From Streptomyces sp. CB02058 (GTDB taxonomy: Bacteria; Actinomycetota; Actinomycetes; Streptomycetales; Streptomycetaceae), in assembly GCF_001905505.1 (NCBI RefSeq), contig NZ_LIPG01000003.1, positions 310,001 through 374,000 of the forward strand: DNA of 64,000 nt, read 5' to 3'. The position numbers were made by a program, and so were the translations under genes. This document shows, one piece after another, positions 16,901 to 23,297 of this stretch; position 1 is the stretch's first letter, and every line of letters starts with the position of its first letter. Below the pieces are notes generated by a model, which made no database searches, was not told the DNA's origin, and saw only the letters and a program-made list of their open reading frames with translations.

Positions 16901-18487
16901 TCGAACCTCGCCTCTTCCTACAACCGGGCAGGTCGTGCCGAAGAGGCCACTGTGCTTCGCGAGCGGGTGTTGGCTGACCGTGAGGAGATTCTCGGGGAGC
17001 GTCATCCCGATACCCTTTCCGCGCGTGCCAACCTTGCCGCGTCCTACCTGGACGCGGGTCGGATTGATGAAGCCACAGCCATCCGTGAGCGGGTGCTGGC
17101 CGACAACGGGGAGGTCCTCAGAGACGGCGACCCCAGTACCCCGGTCGCCGCCGTAGCGACCGATGGCCTGCCGGCTACAGACACTGCTGAGACTCCGGCA
17201 GAGCCGGTACCCGATCCCGGCCGCCCTGGGACGGACATGGATTCTGGCGAACTCGGCCCTGCCGTCCCCGTTCCGCCCAGAGGGAGGACCCGCCGCAGGG
17301 CGTCCCCGTACTTCTTCCTGAGCTACGCGCACACGCCGCATCATGGCGGTGCAACGTCCACGGACATGTGGGTCGAGCGATTCTTCCAGGATCTGTGCGG
17401 CCATGTGATGGCCATGACCGATCTGCCCGCAGGTGTCCCCGTCGGATTCATGGACCGGGAGATGCATCCCGGCGAGAGCTGGTCGGAGCGGCTGAGCGAG
17501 GTGCTTGCCGAATGCCGGGTCTTCGTCCCGCTGTTCTCACCGCGCTACTTCACCAGCGAGATGTGTGGGAAGGAGTGGTACGCCTTCGAGCAGCGAGCCA
17601 TCCAGCACCGTGCACGGTCGAGTCAGCATGCGGAGACGAATATCGTCCCCGTGCTCTGGGTACCGGTGGCTCCTGGTCACATGCCCTCCGCTGCCGAGCG
17701 CTTGCAGTTCAACCACCGATACTTCGGGGAACGCTACGTCAGCGACGGGCTCTACGGACTCATCAAGCTCAGGGGGTATGCCGAAGAGTACGAACGCGCG
17801 GTGTACGAACTTGCGAAACGCATCGTCACCGTCGGAGACACCGTGGGGCTGGCCCCCGGTGCGCCGGCCGATCTCCGCCACGTTCCCAATGCTTTCGCAC
17901 CGCCACTCACTGAGCCGGAAGTCAGCAGGCCCATCCAGATCACCGTCGTCGCGCCGACTCGTCGTCGTCTGCCGGAGGGGCGCGATCCGGCGTACTACGG
18001 CGGAAGCGCGCAGGACTGGAATCCCTACCACCCGGTGTCTGCCGTCCCCCTGGCTCATGTCGCCGAAGATCTGGTGCGTTCCCTCAACCATCAGGCTGTC
18101 ATCACGTCGTTCGACGTGGAGTCCGGACGCCAGGGAGGCAGGCGGCCGCCCGACGGCCCGGAGATTCTGCTGATGGACCGCTGGGCCCTCCAGGACGAGG
18201 ACCGCCGACGCAGGCTCGCCGCCCTCGACGCGGAGAACGAGCCCTGGACGGCGGTGATCGTGCCCTGGAACAGGGACGACGGCCAGAGCCGGGCGGCTGA
18301 GGTGGAACTGACCGACCAGCTCGAACAGACCATGCCCGTCACGATGCGCCGTGCCCATCGCCTTGCCGGCGGGGCGGCCAGGGGCGTGTTCAGCTTGGAA
18401 GCGTTCGGACAGATCCTTCCCCAGGTGGTCGAGGCGGCCGTCGGGCAGCACCGGCGATACACGACGAGCTATGGGCCGACGGACTGA
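13943..18487 (+). CDS. vWA - TPR array - TIR (FxsC-like) fusion protein
   Basis: This 1514-residue protein starts at GTG 13943. It opens with a helical segment like the SAV_2336 N-terminal family. A vWA domain follows with a MIDAS-type DRSSSM at about residue 165, preceded by WLDVTVVL. Residues about 290-500 are helical, then an Ala/Pro-repeat linker (15508-15575). Residues about 596-1062 are 11 units of 42 residues, each a TPR-like helix pair with ERHPDTLSARANLA and AGRIDEATAI cores. Residues about 1120-1290 are a TIR/FxsC-like domain (YFFLSYAHT, then FVPLFSPRYFTSEMCGKEW), followed by a region with RVGDTVG-like and NPYHPVSAVPLAHVAEDL segments. vWA-MoxR pairs couple ATP use to release of effectors; TIR domains often cleave NAD+, but I cannot confirm the catalytic Glu. 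The TPR block uses AT-richer codons than its flanks. Confidence 0.8.
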   Translation: MTEPPEPFGRLGALAAQLGLTAEELADAVLLAASGYQGDAAAPGTPVDDTSSGVVVPRSPEQQPSPTTDPSRERPAAGGHGISAYGAADGETRPGVRLTLGQAAALPQALAIGRALRPLRRRWRHGHRTELHVDATVEDYARTGLLVPHLVPMPERWLDVTVVLDRSSSMGVWDPAADGLNRILRSLGALRTLNTWHLTWSGAEPVLHDQRGALVPAGQAGRREGQPGRRLMLVLSDCAAPGWRSETLWRNLHVWSRTTSLALFNPLPPRLWHRTALDLPLTVTTAPEPVAPSGSWLYEPKEPRRWRRESSIRSWRAVPVLGTDPEDLRRWAQTLMRGDPEGCTAVLIPDTGRPPRRAPRRLPARPAAPALKPGARAEAFLRTARTPATQLAVHAAALDTFTLPILHALREQAVPEARLDDLAELLTAGLCTVLRNPEADDLYTFRPEALARLRQELTRQTAWRTHQALTRHIASRPWTPEGLTAVLHTATGASLPTALVPFAEAADSVLRQLGVTIPTAPDPAPAPAPAPAPAPAPAPAPTPVTDASTRPVPPEPTSHLVGALRERLQQALDVPPQEWLDKIRLLESLTADYGRLLGERHPDALTARANLASCYYEAGRIDEAIVIEMRVLADCEEILGGRHPDTLTARANLASSYNRAGRIDEAIDIQLRVVADSEEVLGERHPDALTARANLASCYYEAGRIDEAIVIEARVLADRVEILGERHPDTLSARANLAASYNRAGRINEATAIRERVLADSEEVLGERHPDTLSARANLAASHYEAGRIDEAIVIEMRVLADREEILGERHPDTVSARANLAASYLDAGRIDEATAIRERVLADREEILGERHPDTLSARANLATSYNRAGRAEEATAIRERVLADREEILGERHPDTLSARANLASSYSRAGRIDEATAIRERVAAGREEILGERHPDTVSARANLAASYLDAGRIDEATAIYERVLADREEILGERHPATLTARSNLASSYNRAGRAEEATVLRERVLADREEILGERHPDTLSARANLAASYLDAGRIDEATAIRERVLADNGEVLRDGDPSTPVAAVATDGLPATDTAETPAEPVPDPGRPGTDMDSGELGPAVPVPPRGRTRRRASPYFFLSYAHTPHHGGATSTDMWVERFFQDLCGHVMAMTDLPAGVPVGFMDREMHPGESWSERLSEVLAECRVFVPLFSPRYFTSEMCGKEWYAFEQRAIQHRARSSQHAETNIVPVLWVPVAPGHMPSAAERLQFNHRYFGERYVSDGLYGLIKLRGYAEEYERAVYELAKRIVTVGDTVGLAPGAPADLRHVPNAFAPPLTEPEVSRPIQITVVAPTRRRLPEGRDPAYYGGSAQDWNPYHPVSAVPLAHVAEDLVRSLNHQAVITSFDVESGRQGGRRPPDGPEILLMDRWALQDEDRRRRLAALDAENEPWTAVIVPWNRDDGQSRAAEVELTDQLEQTMPVTMRRAHRLAGGAARGVFSLEAFGQILPQVVEAAVGQHRRYTTSYGPTD
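15508..15575 (+). repeat. Pro-Ala repeat linker
   Basis: A run of CCTGCCCC/GCACCCGCC-type units encodes about 20 alternating Pro and Ala residues joining the vWA part to the TPR part of the fusion protein. It is probably a stiff extended linker; such tracts are prone to slippage. Confidence 0.8.
15734..17119 (+). repeat. 11 x 126-bp direct tandem repeat (42-residue TPR units)
   Basis: Eleven copies of a 126-bp unit follow head to tail, each starting close to GAGCGTCATCCCGA. Many copies share long identical blocks, and variant helices (YYEAGRIDEAIVIE, YNRAGRAEEAT, YLDAGRIDEAT) recur in a shuffled order. Codon choice is marked: ATT, GAT, TTG, CTT, GTT and TAT are common here and rare around it. 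Frames on the opposite strand across this block are by-products of the periodicity. Confidence 0.9.
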
Positions 18488-18610
18488 CAGCCGCTGGACC
18501 AGGCGGAGCCGGCGTGCCGGGGCATCTGTGGCTGCGCGCGACAACCCGACGCCACCCCGTCGGTCGGGTCCGTCGCTGACAGGCGCTGTCCACGGAACTC
18601 GGTCCTTCCC

Positions 18611-18883
18611 TACTGCGGGCTCATCATCAGCCGCTCCACCCTGGAGGAGCCCGAGATCGCGTACGAGCTGTTCCAGCGTGCACACGGGCGCGGTTACGCC
18701 ACCGAGGCAGCCCGGGCGGTGCTCGACGCCGCCGTCGAGACCGGCCGGGAGCGACTCTGGGCGACCGTCGGCGCGTGGAACACACCGTCGTTGCGCGTCC
18801 TCGAGAAGCTCGCGTTCGAGCGGGACCGCGTTTCCACCGAGGAAAGCGGCGAAGTGGTCTGGCTCACGCGTACGTTGCCGTGA
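18611..18883 (+). pseudogene. GNAT acetyltransferase remnant (C-terminal half)
   Basis: About 90 codons ending at TGA 18883 read as the second half of a GNAT acetyltransferase: a strand YCGLIISRST, the acetyl-CoA loop region RAHGRGYATEAARAVLDAA (QxxGxG/A type, here RAHGRG), and the terminal part TVGAWNTPSLRVLEKLAFERD. No start codon with a ribosome site and no N-terminal half is found upstream; the preceding bases follow directly on the end of the vWA-TPR-TIR gene. It looks like a 5'-truncated leftover, with the break near 18490-18610. It converges on the VOC gene 28 bp away. Confidence 0.65.
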
Positions 18884-18911
18884 GGCCGCTCGCCCGTTCC
18901 CGTCGAGCCCT

Positions 18912-19295
18912 TCACGAAGTCGTGGCTGCCCGGTCGGAGTCGCTGCGCAGCACACAGAATTCGTTGCCCTCGGGATCGGCGAGGACCGCCCAGCCGGAGC
19001 CGTCGGAATTCCTGTGATCGCCGACGAAGGTCGCACCCAGGGCGAGCAGCCGGTCCACCTCGTCATCGCGTGAGGTCTCCGGACGCAGGCACAGATGGAT
19101 ACGGTTCTTGACCGTCTTGGCCTCGGGCACCTGGTTGAAGTACAGCACCGGGCCCTCCGCCAGCAGCACCTGGGTCTCATGGGCACCCGGCCGGTCCTCC
19201 GGATCCACCGGGCTACCGGTCACACTGCTCCAGAACCGCGCAAGCTCGTAGGCATCCGCACAGTCGATCGCCACGTTCTGCACTACCGAGACCAT
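18912..19295 (-). CDS. VOC-superfamily (glyoxalase-like) protein
   Basis: This 127-residue protein starts at ATG 19295 (MVSVVQNVAI); the upstream extension to 19385 is rejected as low-complexity. It shows one VOC unit pair: VVQNVAIDCADAYELARFWSSVTG at the start, NRIHLCLRPETSRDDEVDRLLALGA in the middle, and GWAVLADPEGNEFCVLRSD at the end. This is the glyoxalase-like-domain pattern found in many small resistance or dioxygenase-like proteins. Metal ligands cannot be fixed by eye. It is divergent from the lipoprotein gene 179 bp away. Confidence 0.85.
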   Translation of the reverse strand: MVSVVQNVAIDCADAYELARFWSSVTGSPVDPEDRPGAHETQVLLAEGPVLYFNQVPEAKTVKNRIHLCLRPETSRDDEVDRLLALGATFVGDHRNSDGSGWAVLADPEGNEFCVLRSDSDRAATTS

Positions 19296-19474
19296 GAGTG
19301 CGAGTCTTCCTGATCTCGGCCCGGAACGCGAACGGGGTGTGCTCGCTCCGCCCTCGGCACGATCTGCGGCCGCTTGGGTATCCACGCGTGCGATTCCAAG
19401 TACCTGTACTCAGGGCGCCGCGCTCCCGGGCGGCGAGAGTGAGGGCAGAACGAACGACGCGACTGGAGACGAGC

Positions 19475-19819
19475 ATGAACCTGCCCCGCAGAACGAACCG
19501 AGCCGCCACCGCCTCCCGGCCCGGACGGGCACGCAGCATCGCTGCCGCTCTCGCGAGCGCGGCAGCAGTCGTGGCACTCGGCGGATGCGCCGGCATCGAG
19601 TACAAGGAAGACATCTGCAGCAAGGGCGAGTATCCCGTCCTGTCCGTGGGAGGTACCGGCTCCGCCTGCGTCCCGGACAAGGAGGAGCCCTCGGCCGGAT
19701 ACGCGCGGTACCCGGAGGGCAAGGTGCCGCAGCAGGTCGACGACGAGTGGGACGTGTACTGGGACACCCACACGCTCGACAAGGACGGCGACATCATCGA
19801 CGCCCCCGACGCGAACTGA
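19475..19819 (+). CDS. Small lipoprotein (SCO0607-like)
   Basis: This 114-residue protein starts at ATG 19475; the frame is open to 19298 but GGAGAC lies just before this ATG. It has an Arg-rich n-region, a hydrophobic stretch AAALASAAAVVALGGC and a lipobox (LGGC) at about residue 31, so it should be lipid-anchored outside the membrane. The mature part is about 80 residues with three further Cys (DICSKGEYPV, GSACVPDKEEP) and a conserved-looking YARYPEGKVPQQVDDEWDVYW stretch. This fits the family annotated as SCO0607 family lipoprotein in Streptomyces, whose function is unknown. Confidence 0.75.
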   Translation: MNLPRRTNRAATASRPGRARSIAAALASAAAVVALGGCAGIEYKEDICSKGEYPVLSVGGTGSACVPDKEEPSAGYARYPEGKVPQQVDDEWDVYWDTHTLDKDGDIIDAPDAN

Positions 19820-19997
19820 ACTTCATGGCGGGGCATGTGGTTCGGCCACGCCGGTCACCGAACCGCTCACCCGGTACGGCGGTGCGCTCCTCCGCCGGTG
19901 AATCTCGGATGCCGAGAGGACCGAACGCCCCTGTCCAATTCACCGGACCGCTCGACACGACAAAGCCGCACATAACCTTCTGTCCTCAGGAAGAGTG

Positions 19998-20276
19998 ATG
20001 ACCGAAAGGGACGTCTCGGCCGCAGTCCTGGCTGTTGCGGGAAACTACGCTGTGGTCCAGCTGGAAGGGCGTCGGCATCCCGCACTGGCCGTGCAGGGAG
20101 ACTTCCTCGGTATCCTCCACGGGGTCATCGAAGAGCTGGCCGAGAGTTTGGAGTCGGGAAACCTGGACGAGGCTGGTTTCTCCCTCAGGGAAATCAGATC
20201 GACGGTCTCCTCGATGGTGTCAGCTTATGAAGTAGCCTCGGCCGAGATCGGGTTCGATCTCCCGTACGTCCGATAG
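19998..20276 (+). CDS. Small hypothetical protein
   Basis: This 92-residue protein starts at ATG 19998, with AGGAAG as ribosome site and an alternative GTG directly before it. It reads as a short strand pair (NYAVVQLEGRRHPALAVQGDFLGIL) followed by two helices with a Leu/Glu pattern. Short actinobacterial proteins with GNYAVVxLxGRRxPxxxxQGD starts exist as uncharacterised DUFs; I assign no function. It is closed by the hairpin at 20296, immediately before the biosynthetic cluster. Confidence 0.65.
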   Translation: MTERDVSAAVLAVAGNYAVVQLEGRRHPALAVQGDFLGILHGVIEELAESLESGNLDEAGFSLREIRSTVSSMVSAYEVASAEIGFDLPYVR

Positions 20277-20295
20277 GCCGGGACCTGTTCGAGAC

Positions 20296-20330
20296 GGAGG
20301 CCTCGCCGGAGTAATTCTGGCGAGGCCTCC
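20296..20330 (+). terminator. Strong hairpin terminator at the left edge of the cluster
   Basis: Perfect 12-bp arms GGAGGCCTCGCC (20296-20307) and GGCGAGGCCTCC (20319-20330) surround an 11-base loop, followed by TTGG. It lies 20 bp after the small-protein stop and about 57 bp before the first cluster promoter, so it should isolate the cluster from upstream transcription. Confidence 0.8.
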
Positions 20331-20386
20331 TTGGTGTTCGGTCGATCTGCCCGGCCACGACGGGGATGGCGGCATGAAGTTCCACC

Positions 20387-20416
20387 TTGACAGGCCTTGA
20401 ACCCCGGTGTGAATCT
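20387..20416 (+). promoter_or_regulatory. Promoter of the condensation gene (module copy A)
   Basis: TTGACA (20387-20392) is followed by an 18-bp spacer and GAATCT (20411-20416) within TGTGAATCTTGC. The same pair occurs at 30391 and, with GATTCT, at 32357. The -35 is perfect; the -10 is weak for a housekeeping sigma factor, which leaves room for an activator. Confidence 0.55.
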
Positions 20417-20431
20417 TGCACGGATTCACTG

Positions 20432-20445
20432 TCGAAGCGCTTGCG
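20432..20445 (+). promoter_or_regulatory. AAGCGCTT box 1
   Basis: TCGAAGCGCTTGCG lies between promoter copy A and the TTG start at 20466. It is one of five related sites (others at 30303, 30436, 53942, 54122). The symmetric CG-centred form recalls LacI-family operators. Confidence 0.4.
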
Positions 20446-20465
20446 CGGTAAGGGGAGCGGGACCG

Positions 20466-22355
20466 TTGGACGGTGGGAATTCGACGGCTCGCAGGGGCCC
20501 TCTCGGTGGTGCGCAGGAGTTCGAATGGTGGAAGATGCAGGACACCCGCCTGCGCGCGGGGTCGAACGCCCACGTCTGGCTGGTGCCCGAGTACCCCCTC
20601 GACCTCGGCCAGGCCCGCCGGGTCGTCGACCTCCTGGTCCAGCGCCACGAGGCCTTCCGCACGCTGATCGTCCGAGGCCCCGACGGCCTGCCCGAGCAGC
20701 GGACCGATGCGCCCGCGCTGGACGGACTCCTTCTCCTGGAGGAAACGCCCGAGGGCCGCAGGAGCCACGAACTCGCCATCGGTGAGACCGAGTTCGACCT
20801 GTCCCGGGAAGGGCCGCTGAGGGTCGGGGCGGTGTGCGCGGGAGAGCGGGTGACCGAACTCCTCTTCGTGATCTCCCACTGCGTCTTCGACGGGCACAGC
20901 ATCCCGCTGCTCCAGGCGGAGTTCGCGCTCGCCGTCCGCGAGGTCGCGCTGGGCGCGGAGCCCGCGCCGCCCCGGCAGCGGCACCAGCCGCTCGACTCCG
21001 TCTTCGCCGAGCAGAGCGGCCCGCTCGCGCAGCATCGAGCGGCCTCGACCGCCCATTGGGCGAGGGCTGTGCGTGAGATCCCGAACCGTATGTTCGTCCC
21101 GGCCCAGGACGACGTGATGCACAATCACACGGCGATGTACCGCACGGAACGCCTGGCACCGCTGCTGGCGCTTGCCGCGAAGCGGCATCGGACCACCCCC
21201 GCCGTCGTCCACGCCGCCCTCGTGCACGCGCTGCTCGCCGCGCTCTCCGCCGCTCCACGCAGTGTCGTACGCAACCACTTCCTCGGCCGGACGGATGCCG
21301 AGGCAGAGACCATCGGTTGCTATCACTGCATCCTGCCCGTGGTCGTAAAGACCTCCGACCGGCCCGGTTTCGGCGAGCTCGTCGGGCGCGTGGCCATGCA
21401 GACGCTGCGCGCCCAGAGCCGTTACCGGATCAGCAATCTGACCCTTCGGGGGCTCGTATCGGCGGAGGAACGCCGACGAGGGGTCGCCATCGCGGACGGC
21501 ACCATCGTCAACTTCTCCTTCGACGAAGGCTTCGCGTCCCTGCTGGGCGAGTCCGAGGAGGAGCTGCTGACGGCGGCCGGCGCCGCCGTTGAACTCGAAC
21601 TGCTCATGGGACGCAACGAGACCGTGCCCGAGCACCGGGGGCTGGACTGCTATTTCATGACCCGGATCGAGGACGGCGTCGCGGTCACGTACGCCACCTT
21701 CAACGGCGCGGTGTTCACCACGCCCCAGATGCGGGCCATGCTGATCGGACCGGAACAACTGCTCGCCGCACACCTGCAAGAAGACCTCGACTGGGACGGC
21801 ATCTGCCGGATCGCCCATGGAGGCGATCCCTTTGCGCCGGCGCGGCCCGCCGTCCCGGTGGCTGGGGTCGATCTGGTGCTGCCCGAGCGGGTCGACGAGG
21901 CGCTCGTCTCACACCCCGCCGTGCGGACCTCCTCCACCACCGTGACCCCGGGCGCCGACGGCACGGTGCGGATCGAGTGCCGGGTGACGCGCGAACCTGG
22001 AGCCGAAGAGACCATCACCGAGGAGGAGTTGAGGGAGTACCTGCTCTGCCGGGTGCGGCCCGGGGCGGCGACGGTGGTCCCTCATCGCTTCCTGATCGAG
22101 GACGAGGTGAAGGAGGGAGCCGGCCCGGCCGAACCCCCGGTCCTCGCCCTGCTCACCGCGGTCCTGGAGGTCAACGGGATGTCCACGGCCGACGAAAGCC
22201 AGGGTTACACGGAGTGCGGCGCCGCACTGGGTGCCGTCCCCGCGGTCGTCGACCACCTCGCCGCACAGGGCTACAGCGGCCTGGGGCCGCACGACTTCAC
22301 CCTGCCGATGTCCATGCGCAGTCTGGGCCGACGGCTGCGCCGCAGCGAGGAGTGA
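20466..22355 (+). CDS. NRPS condensation protein with degenerate A-sub/PCP-like tail
   Basis: This is 629 residues from TTG 20466, which has AGGGGAG 8 bases upstream; the open frame continues to 20397 but that part is promoter. Residues about 10-440 are a condensation domain: N-terminal motif GGAQEFEWW, catalytic motif SHCVFDGHS (the HHxxxDG motif with the first His as Ser and the catalytic second His kept), and a later NFSFDEGF segment. Residues about 470-560 resemble the C-terminal subdomain of an adenylation domain (DEALVSHPAVRTS, then EELREYLLCRVRPGAATVVPHRF) without its A10 lysine. The last 70 residues look like a carrier protein in which the LGGxSL motif reads CGAAL, so no phosphopantetheine Ser. 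It probably works with separate carriers such as the PCPs encoded next door. Confidence 0.75.
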   Translation: MDGGNSTARRGPLGGAQEFEWWKMQDTRLRAGSNAHVWLVPEYPLDLGQARRVVDLLVQRHEAFRTLIVRGPDGLPEQRTDAPALDGLLLLEETPEGRRSHELAIGETEFDLSREGPLRVGAVCAGERVTELLFVISHCVFDGHSIPLLQAEFALAVREVALGAEPAPPRQRHQPLDSVFAEQSGPLAQHRAASTAHWARAVREIPNRMFVPAQDDVMHNHTAMYRTERLAPLLALAAKRHRTTPAVVHAALVHALLAALSAAPRSVVRNHFLGRTDAEAETIGCYHCILPVVVKTSDRPGFGELVGRVAMQTLRAQSRYRISNLTLRGLVSAEERRRGVAIADGTIVNFSFDEGFASLLGESEEELLTAAGAAVELELLMGRNETVPEHRGLDCYFMTRIEDGVAVTYATFNGAVFTTPQMRAMLIGPEQLLAAHLQEDLDWDGICRIAHGGDPFAPARPAVPVAGVDLVLPERVDEALVSHPAVRTSSTTVTPGADGTVRIECRVTREPGAEETITEEELREYLLCRVRPGAATVVPHRFLIEDEVKEGAGPAEPPVLALLTAVLEVNGMSTADESQGYTECGAALGAVPAVVDHLAAQGYSGLGPHDFTLPMSMRSLGRRLRRSEE

Positions 22356-22488
22356 CGGGCCTGTCGGGCGAAGAGCTGCCGATGCCGACCACGGAGGGTG
22401 CCTGGCGGGGCTCGACGAATGCTTGCTCGCCCGCGGCGGGGCACGTCGGCCGTGTCCGGTACCCGGTACCGGGCGACCCGGCTCCGTG

Positions 22489-22758
22489 TCACGCGGAGGC
22501 GCCACCATGGGCGTGGAGATCCCGGTACCGGGACGTGCATTCGTCGACGATCGCGGGCAATGCCTTTTTGCGGAACAGCAGTTCCAGAGGAAACTCGATC
22601 TCCAGGCGCGATTCCACACGGGTCATGAATTCGACTGCGGAGAGCGAGGTGCCACCGAGCGCGAAGAAGTTTCCCTCGCCGCCGGCGGCCTGGTCTCCGA
22701 GTACGGCGTACCACGCCTCCTCGACGGTGCCACGGACGTTGCTGTCGGTGTCGGTCAC
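22489..22758 (-). CDS. Free-standing peptidyl carrier protein (second of pair)
   Basis: This 89-residue protein is a single carrier domain. The phosphopantetheine site GNFFALGGTSLSAVEF has its Ser. Helix 3 and 4 follow (ESRLEIEFPLELLF, then ALPAIVDECTSRY). Its start ATG 22758 overlaps the TGA of the upstream PCP gene (ATGA), so the two are coupled. It presumably carries an aminoacyl or acyl group for the condensation protein or the NRPS, both of which have questionable domains. It converges on the condensation gene with a 133-bp gap. Confidence 0.88.
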   Translation of the reverse strand: MTDTDSNVRGTVEEAWYAVLGDQAAGGEGNFFALGGTSLSAVEFMTRVESRLEIEFPLELLFRKKALPAIVDECTSRYRDLHAHGGASA

Positions 22759-23036
22759 GATGTCTCCCTGCCGGGCGATTCCGCCCGTGCGGCCGCCTGC
22801 CCGCCCAGAGCCTCGCTGAGGTCTCTGAGCACTGGATTCCTGAAGACCACACGGACGTCGCGGCCCGTGCCGAGTTCCTCGCTCAGGGTGCGCGCGAGCC
22901 GGATGGCGACGATGGAGTTGCCGCCCACGTCGAAGAAGTTGTCATCGAGGCCGATGCCGGGGTTGCCCGTCAGGGTCCGCACGCTGCCGACCACCAATGC
23001 GTCCATGGGATTGCGGAACTCGCTGTCGTCGGCCAT
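22755..23036 (-). CDS. Free-standing peptidyl carrier protein (first of pair)
   Basis: This 93-residue carrier domain has LDDNFFDVGGNSIVAIRLARTL, with the attachment Ser in GGNSI, followed by helices ending in a Leu/Ala-rich C-terminus. It starts at ATG 23036 and is divergent from the KS-AT gene; the 261-bp gap holds the palindrome at 23204. Two consecutive carrier genes of different sequence suggest two different tethered intermediates, not a simple duplication. Confidence 0.88.
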   Translation of the reverse strand: MADDSEFRNPMDALVVGSVRTLTGNPGIGLDDNFFDVGGNSIVAIRLARTLSEELGTGRDVRVVFRNPVLRDLSEALGGQAAARAESPGRETS

Positions 23037-23190
23037 GTTCCCGAGACCTTTCTGTGCGGCTCATCGCCCAGCACCCTGAGGGGTACGCCATGGCTCCCCG
23101 GAAGCATTCCATGACCTCGGCGACGCAATGGCGGGAAAGCGTCGAAACGGGGCACGGGTGTGACTGTCGCGACCCACGCTCCTCGTCGGG

Positions 23191-23197
23191 ATGATTA
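23191..23197 (-). promoter_or_regulatory. Candidate -10 for the PCP pair
   Basis: On the minus strand the sequence reads TAATCAT, a good -10, directly downstream of the 20-bp palindrome at 23204-23223. The palindrome would then cover the -35 region, as for an activator-dependent promoter. Confidence 0.35.
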
Positions 23198-23203
23198 TTG
23201 CGT

Positions 23204-23223
23204 TTGTCTCGCTGGCGAGACAA
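23204..23223. promoter_or_regulatory. Palindromic operator, LmbU-type core (site 1)
   Basis: TTGTCTCGCTGGCGAGACAA has perfect 9-bp arms around TG. It lies in the divergent region between the PCP pair and the KS-AT gene. Site 2 at 32405 shares the same outer arms and has CGCCGGCG at its centre. LmbU-type regulators are reported to recognise a CGCCGGCG palindrome, and an LmbU-family gene lies in this cluster (30631). Confidence 0.65.
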
Positions 23224-23297
23224 GCTCGCTCACAAGCCGGACGGGCAGTTGTCCGTACAGCCAATCAGGTCGATGCTAGGTTCGGGGTGGCAGTTCA

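Noticed and set aside
15734..17119. Direct repeats considered as a CRISPR array
   Set aside because: Units are 126 bp, contiguous and in frame within a gene, without unique spacers or nearby cas genes.
19998..20276. Possible FxSxx-type precursor peptide linked to the FxsC-like domain
   Set aside because: Its C-terminus (GFDLPYVR) does not carry the FxSxx motif, and no radical SAM gene is near.
22450..22540. CCCGGTACCGGG palindromes
   Set aside because: One lies in the gap and a similar one in the adjacent PCP coding region; they look like local sequence bias, with no matching sites at other promoters.
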